DNA from: SYIM01 sp041182885
GTDB taxonomy: Bacteria > Pseudomonadota > Gammaproteobacteria > Burkholderiales > Burkholderiaceae_E
NCBI GenBank assembly: GCA_049423065.1
Contig: JBMSQB010000062.1
Coordinates: 1-27,492 of the forward strand
Direction: 5' to 3'
Length of the DNA: 27,492 bases
Shown: in pieces, positions 24,362-27,492 of the stretch
Layout of the letters: every line of letters begins with the position of its first letter
How positions within the stretch are numbered: the stretch's first letter is position 1
Program-made: the position numbers and the translations under genes
Notes under the pieces: model-generated
What the model saw: only the letters and a program-made list of their open reading frames with translations
What the model was told of the DNA's origin: nothing
Databases searched by the model: none

Positions 24362-25541
24362 ACGCAAGCAACTGGTACAGATTGACCCAGCCGTGCGCGA
24401 ACGCGTGCGCGCAGCCGGCGAGGTAGACGCGCCAGATCCGGGCGATGCGTTCGCCCGCGAGGGCGATCAGCGCTGCCTGCTCGCGCTCGAAGGCAGCCGA
24501 CCAGGCCGCGAGCGTGAGGGCGTAGTGGCGACGCAGCGACTCCGCGTCCGCCAGCTCCAGCCCGGCCTCCGACAGTTCCCGAATGGCGAGCGACACGTGG
24601 GGCAGTTCGCCGTTTGGAAAAACATATCGGTCGATGAATTCCCCGGCGCCCAGACCCACCCATCGGCTGTCGACCGATGCCGAGGTAATGCCGTGGTTCA
24701 TCACGATGCCCCCGGGTTTCAGCAGCGCATGAATCTGGCGGAAGTAGGCACCAAGATTGGCGAGCCCGACGTGCTCGAACATGCCGATCGATGCGATCCG
24801 GTCAAAACCCGCGTCGGCCTGGATGTCGCGGTAATCCTGGAGGCGGATCTGGACCCGGTCGCCTAGCCCCGCCTCCTCCACCCGTTCCCGGGCAAGTTCG
24901 AACTGGTTGCGTGACAGCGTGATGCCGACCGCATGTACGCCGTAGCGTTCAGCGGCCCGCATCACCAGCGCGCCCCAACCGCAGCCGATATCCAGCAGTC
25001 GCTGCCCGGGGGCGAGCCGCAGTTTGCGACAGACGTGGTCGAGTTTCTGCAGTTGTGCGGTGGCCAGGTCTTCGTGGCCGGTCCGGTAGTAGGCGCAGGA
25101 GTACACCATCCGGTGATCAAGAAACCGTTGATAGAACGCGTTTGAAACATCGTAGTGATGGGAGATTGACGACTGGTCGCGCTTGCGCGTGTGGCGCGAC
25201 AGCCAGCGGGGCAGCCGACCTGCCTGCGCGCCTCCCTGATGAGCGGACGCGAGTCGTGAGGCGATGGCGATGGCGTCGATAACGGGCCCGTCCACATCGA
25301 TCAGTCCCTCTACATAGGCTTCGCCCAGCGCATCGAGGCTCGGCCGGATCAGGCGCCGTGCGGCAGCAGGGCTGCGCAGATGCAGCGTGACCATCGGCGG
25401 ATCATTTTCCTCGCTCGTGGACGCGGACGGGGCCGACATCAAGACCTCGTCGCCCTGCCACAGGCGCACCTTGAGCGGCAGCGGATGGGTGTCGCGCAAG
25501 CGGTCAAGTTCGCGAATCATCCGGCGGTCGAGTCCCAGCAT
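24258..25541 (-). CDS. cfa: Cyclopropane-fatty-acyl-phospholipid synthase family protein
   Basis: Cfa transfers a methylene group from S-adenosylmethionine to double bonds of acyl chains in membrane phospholipids. The 427-residue protein has SISHHYDVSNAFYQRFLD, then YSCAYY with Cys149. The SAM motif LDIGCGWG is at 183-190, MFEHVG has Glu256, and DRYVFPNGELP and HYALTLAAW (Tyr340) follow. These are the expected active-site elements. The conserved end is RDYMYRD, and the last dozen residues are Pro-rich. The ATG at 25541 gives a normal-length N-terminus; the frame is open to a TTG at 25694. It runs divergently from rnhA and overlaps the methyltransferase tail to tail by 104 bp. Confidence 0.93.
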   Translation of the reverse strand: MLGLDRRMIRELDRLRDTHPLPLKVRLWQGDEVLMSAPSASTSEENDPPMVTLHLRSPAAARRLIRPSLDALGEAYVEGLIDVDGPVIDAIAIASRLASAHQGGAQAGRLPRWLSRHTRKRDQSSISHHYDVSNAFYQRFLDHRMVYSCAYYRTGHEDLATAQLQKLDHVCRKLRLAPGQRLLDIGCGWGALVMRAAERYGVHAVGITLSRNQFELARERVEEAGLGDRVQIRLQDYRDIQADAGFDRIASIGMFEHVGLANLGAYFRQIHALLKPGGIVMNHGITSASVDSRWVGLGAGEFIDRYVFPNGELPHVSLAIRELSEAGLELADAESLRRHYALTLAAWSAAFEREQAALIALAGERIARIWRVYLAGCAHAFAHGWVNLYQLLAFKPTAGPHGLQSPLPLARDYMYRDESPPAPTPAH

Positions 25542-25693
25542 GCGATTGGCTCCCGATGCCCAGACCTCAGCGTGTCCCCGCCCCAACGCCTTGATGGCCC
25601 CGGCGCGGGTAGAATCCGTCGCGGTTGTCCGGACCTGAATCTGGTTGAGCCATTCTGCCCGCGACCGTTCACCTTGCGCCTTCACCTGAATCA

Positions 25694-26146
25694 ATGACCG
25701 CTCCGATCGAGATCTATACCGACGGTGCCTGCAAGGGCAATCCGGGACCGGGGGGCTGGGGCGCGCTCCTGCGCTGGCGCGGGCATGAACGCGAGTTGTT
25801 CGGCGGCGAACCCGCCACCACCAACAACCGGATGGAACTGACCGCGGTGATTCGCGCCCTGGAAGCGCTCACCCGCGAGAGTGTGGTCGTGGTGCATACC
25901 GACTCGCAATATGTTCAGAAGGGCATCAGCGAGTGGATGTCAGGCTGGAAAGCCCGCGGCTGGATGACGAGCGACCGCAAGCCGGTCCGCAACGTTGATT
26001 TGTGGCGTGAACTCGACGCCCTCGCGCAACGACACCAGATCGAATGGCGCTGGGTCCGCGGCCATTCCGGGCATCCTGAAAATGAGCGCGCCGATGCGCT
26101 GGCCAACCGCGGTGTGGTCGAGGTGGCCCGGCAGCAGCGGGCTTGA
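25694..26146 (+). CDS. rnhA: Ribonuclease HI
   Basis: RNase HI degrades the RNA strand of RNA-DNA hybrids. The 150-residue protein matches E. coli numbering exactly: Asp10 (IYTDGAC), Glu48 (NNRMELTAV), Asp70 (HTDSQYV), His124 (RGHSGHPENERAD) and Asp134. All catalytic residues are therefore present. The basic handle region WKARGWMTSDRKPV is also present. No clear ribosome-binding site precedes the ATG. A TAGAAT element lies at 25610-25615, but its best -35 partner (TTGATG at 25591) is too close, at 13 bp. In E. coli rnhA is divergent from dnaQ; here an efflux gene follows on the same strand. Confidence 0.98.
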   Translation: MTAPIEIYTDGACKGNPGPGGWGALLRWRGHERELFGGEPATTNNRMELTAVIRALEALTRESVVVVHTDSQYVQKGISEWMSGWKARGWMTSDRKPVRNVDLWRELDALAQRHQIEWRWVRGHSGHPENERADALANRGVVEVARQQRA

Positions 26147-26239
26147 CCGGCGAGGGGGATCGCGGGGCATCGCGGCGGGCTCGCGGCGCGGGACCCGTTC
26201 AGCCAAGTACCCCTTGGGCCGCTTGATCGCCGAGTCTTG

Positions 26240-26248
26240 TGCTAGATT
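26240..26248 (+). promoter_or_regulatory. Possible extended -10 promoter element of the efflux gene
   Basis: TGC-TAGATT fits an extended -10 element (TGn plus a hexamer with four of six matches), 21 bp before the ATG at 26270. No good -35 is visible at 16-18 bp, though TTGATC lies 14 bp upstream. The 123-bp gap between rnhA and this gene holds nothing else recognisable. Confidence 0.3.
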
Positions 26249-26269
26249 CGGATGACAAAAATCCCTCCG

Positions 26270-27492
26270 ATGAAACGATACATAACCTACGCGGTGGTCA
26301 TCGCCGGGCTGTCGGGCCTGGGCGGCTGGGCCTATTACACGCAGCACGCGCCCGCTCGCCCGGCACTCGAGATCGGTGCAAGCTCGTCCGCTGCAGCGAA
26401 ACCCGCCGTCTCGTCGGCGGCTTCCGGTGCTGCGCCTGCGGGTGCCGGATCGGCGCCGGCGGCTGCGGGTGCAGGTGCGGGTGGGGGCGGCGCTGGTCCG
26501 CGTCCGGCCGGTGGGGCCGCGCCTGGAACAGCGGGTGGCGGACGCGGTCCTGTGGGCGTCGAGGCAGCGCGGGCGCAGTCGATGGCGATTACCGAAGAAG
26601 TGTTTGCGGTCGGCAATCTGCGCGCCAATGAATCGGTCACGATCCGTCCGGAAATCGCGGGGCGGGTTGTGCGCATCGGCTTTACCGAGGGCGGCCTGGT
26701 TCGCAAGGGCGATCTTCTGGTGGAACTCGACCGGTCGGTGCTCCTCGCGCAGGTTGAACAGGCGCGCGCCGAGCTTGATCTCTCCAAAGCCAACTACGAC
26801 CGCACCGCCGACCTTGCGGAGCGCAAGTTCGTGAGCGCAAGCGCCAAGGATCAGGCGGCCGCCAATCTCAGCGTGCAGCAGGCCAAGCTGAGACTCGCCG
26901 AAGCGCAGCTCGCCAAAACCCAGATCTTCGCGCCCTTCAATGGTGTGGTGGGGCTGCGCAATTTCAGCGTCGGTGATTACGTCCGCGAGGCTGCTGATCT
27001 GGTGGTGCTGGAAGATGTGTCTCAGATGAAGGTCGACCTGCGTCTTCCCGAGCGGTTTCTGGGTGAACTCAAGCCTGGCCTGTCGGTTGAAATGCGGGTT
27101 GATGCTTATCCGCAGCGTGTGTTTCGGGCGGCAATCTCGGCACTCGATGTGCAGGTCTCGGCTGATGGCCGCGCACTGGTCGCGCGCGGCATGCTCGCCA
27201 ACCAGGAATTCCTGCTCCGCAGCGGCATGTTTGCACGTGCGCGAATCGTGCTGAAGGAGCGAGGCTCGGCGGTGATGGTGCCGGAGGAGGCGGTCTACCC
27301 GATGGGGGCCGAGGTTTTTGTCTACAAGATCATCGATGGCAAGGCCATGCGCGCCAGGGTGGCCACCGGTGTGCGCCGTGATGGCAAGGTGGAAATCACC
27401 GAAGGCGTGGTCTTGGGGGATCTGGTGGTCACGGCTGGTCAGATCAAGCTCGCCCGCGATGGCACCGAGGTACGGGTGCAGAACGCAGGGGG
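26270..27492 (+). CDS. RND efflux periplasmic adaptor subunit (membrane fusion protein), 3' end cut by window
   Basis: The frame starting at ATG 26270 stays open to the window edge (407 codons), so the gene is partial. It begins with a short membrane anchor (YAVVIAGLSGLGGWAYY, about residues 6-23). An Ala/Gly/Pro-rich linker of about 60 residues follows. The adaptor core begins at about 108 (ITEEVFAVGNLRANESVTIRPEIAG, a barrel-sandwich half; described in parts). A coiled-coil hairpin at about 157-217 (QARAELDLSKANYDR to AEAQLAKTQ) is followed by the second half, IFAPFNGVVGLRNFSVGDYV, and a beta-barrel region with LRSGMFARARIVL. This is the MexE/MdtA-type adaptor that links an inner-membrane RND pump to an outer-membrane channel. 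The pump gene probably follows outside the window. Confidence 0.92.
   Translation, partial: MKRYITYAVVIAGLSGLGGWAYYTQHAPARPALEIGASSSAAAKPAVSSAASGAAPAGAGSAPAAAGAGAGGGGAGPRPAGGAAPGTAGGGRGPVGVEAARAQSMAITEEVFAVGNLRANESVTIRPEIAGRVVRIGFTEGGLVRKGDLLVELDRSVLLAQVEQARAELDLSKANYDRTADLAERKFVSASAKDQAAANLSVQQAKLRLAEAQLAKTQIFAPFNGVVGLRNFSVGDYVREAADLVVLEDVSQMKVDLRLPERFLGELKPGLSVEMRVDAYPQRVFRAAISALDVQVSADGRALVARGMLANQEFLLRSGMFARARIVLKERGSAVMVPEEAVYPMGAEVFVYKIIDGKAMRARVATGVRRDGKVEITEGVVLGDLVVTAGQIKLARDGTEVRVQNAG

Noticed and set aside
25591..25615. TTGATG and TAGAAT before rnhA, considered as a promoter.
   Set aside because: The spacer is only 13 bp, too short for a sigma70 promoter. The TAGAAT alone is too common to count.
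26203..26217. Small hairpin CCAAG / CTTGG after rnhA, considered as a terminator.
   Set aside because: A 5-bp stem with no following T-run, in GC-rich DNA, is expected by chance.

Overview
The window reads as chromosomal DNA of a high-GC Gram-negative bacterium, most likely a betaproteobacterium of the Burkholderiales type. The base composition is strongly GC-rich, with G or C in most third codon positions, and several genes start at GTG. The gene set includes type II secretion, a Yej peptide importer, an MltD lipoprotein, GloB and an RND efflux adaptor. Genes are packed tightly, often with 4-nt ATGA or GTGA overlaps. The longest stretch without a gene is about 240 bp. I saw no rRNA, tRNA, CRISPR array, insertion sequence or prophage gene.

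Region 1 (1-9429, + strand) is most of a type II secretion (T2SS) operon in the order gspJ-K-L-M-N-D-E-F. A possible gspI tail lies at the left edge. It supplies the minor pseudopilins, the inner-membrane platform (L, M, F), GspN, the outer-membrane secretin and the motor ATPase. GspC, GspG, GspH and the prepilin peptidase are not in the window.

Region 2 (9437-14673, - strand) is a chain of overlapping genes: fabI (enoyl-ACP reductase), a LolD-like ABC ATPase, an 879-residue FtsX/MacB-type permease and a secreted AttH/CrtC-like lipocalin-fold protein. The last three resemble an AttEFGH-type system of poorly known function. Its junction with an essential fatty-acid synthesis gene is the most thought-provoking arrangement here.

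Region 3 (14698-20317, + strand) is a complete yejA-B-E-F-type ABC importer, with binding protein, two permeases and a double ATPase, read divergently from fabI.

Region 4 (20350-26146) holds mltD and gloB on the - strand, a YafS-like methyltransferase on the + strand, cfa (cyclopropane fatty-acid synthase) on the - strand and rnhA on the + strand. It resembles the enterobacterial mltD-gloB-yafS-rnhA-dnaQ neighbourhood, with cfa inserted and dnaQ replaced by an efflux gene. A good sigma70-like promoter overlapped by a perfect 15-bp dyad lies upstream of mltD. The methyltransferase and cfa overlap tail to tail by 104 bp.

Region 5 (26270-27492, + strand) is the start of an RND efflux operon: a periplasmic adaptor cut by the window edge.

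Most of the window is recognisable housekeeping and secretion machinery. I found no clearly new defence or mobile system. The findings concern unusual junctions, regulatory sites and low-complexity insertions.
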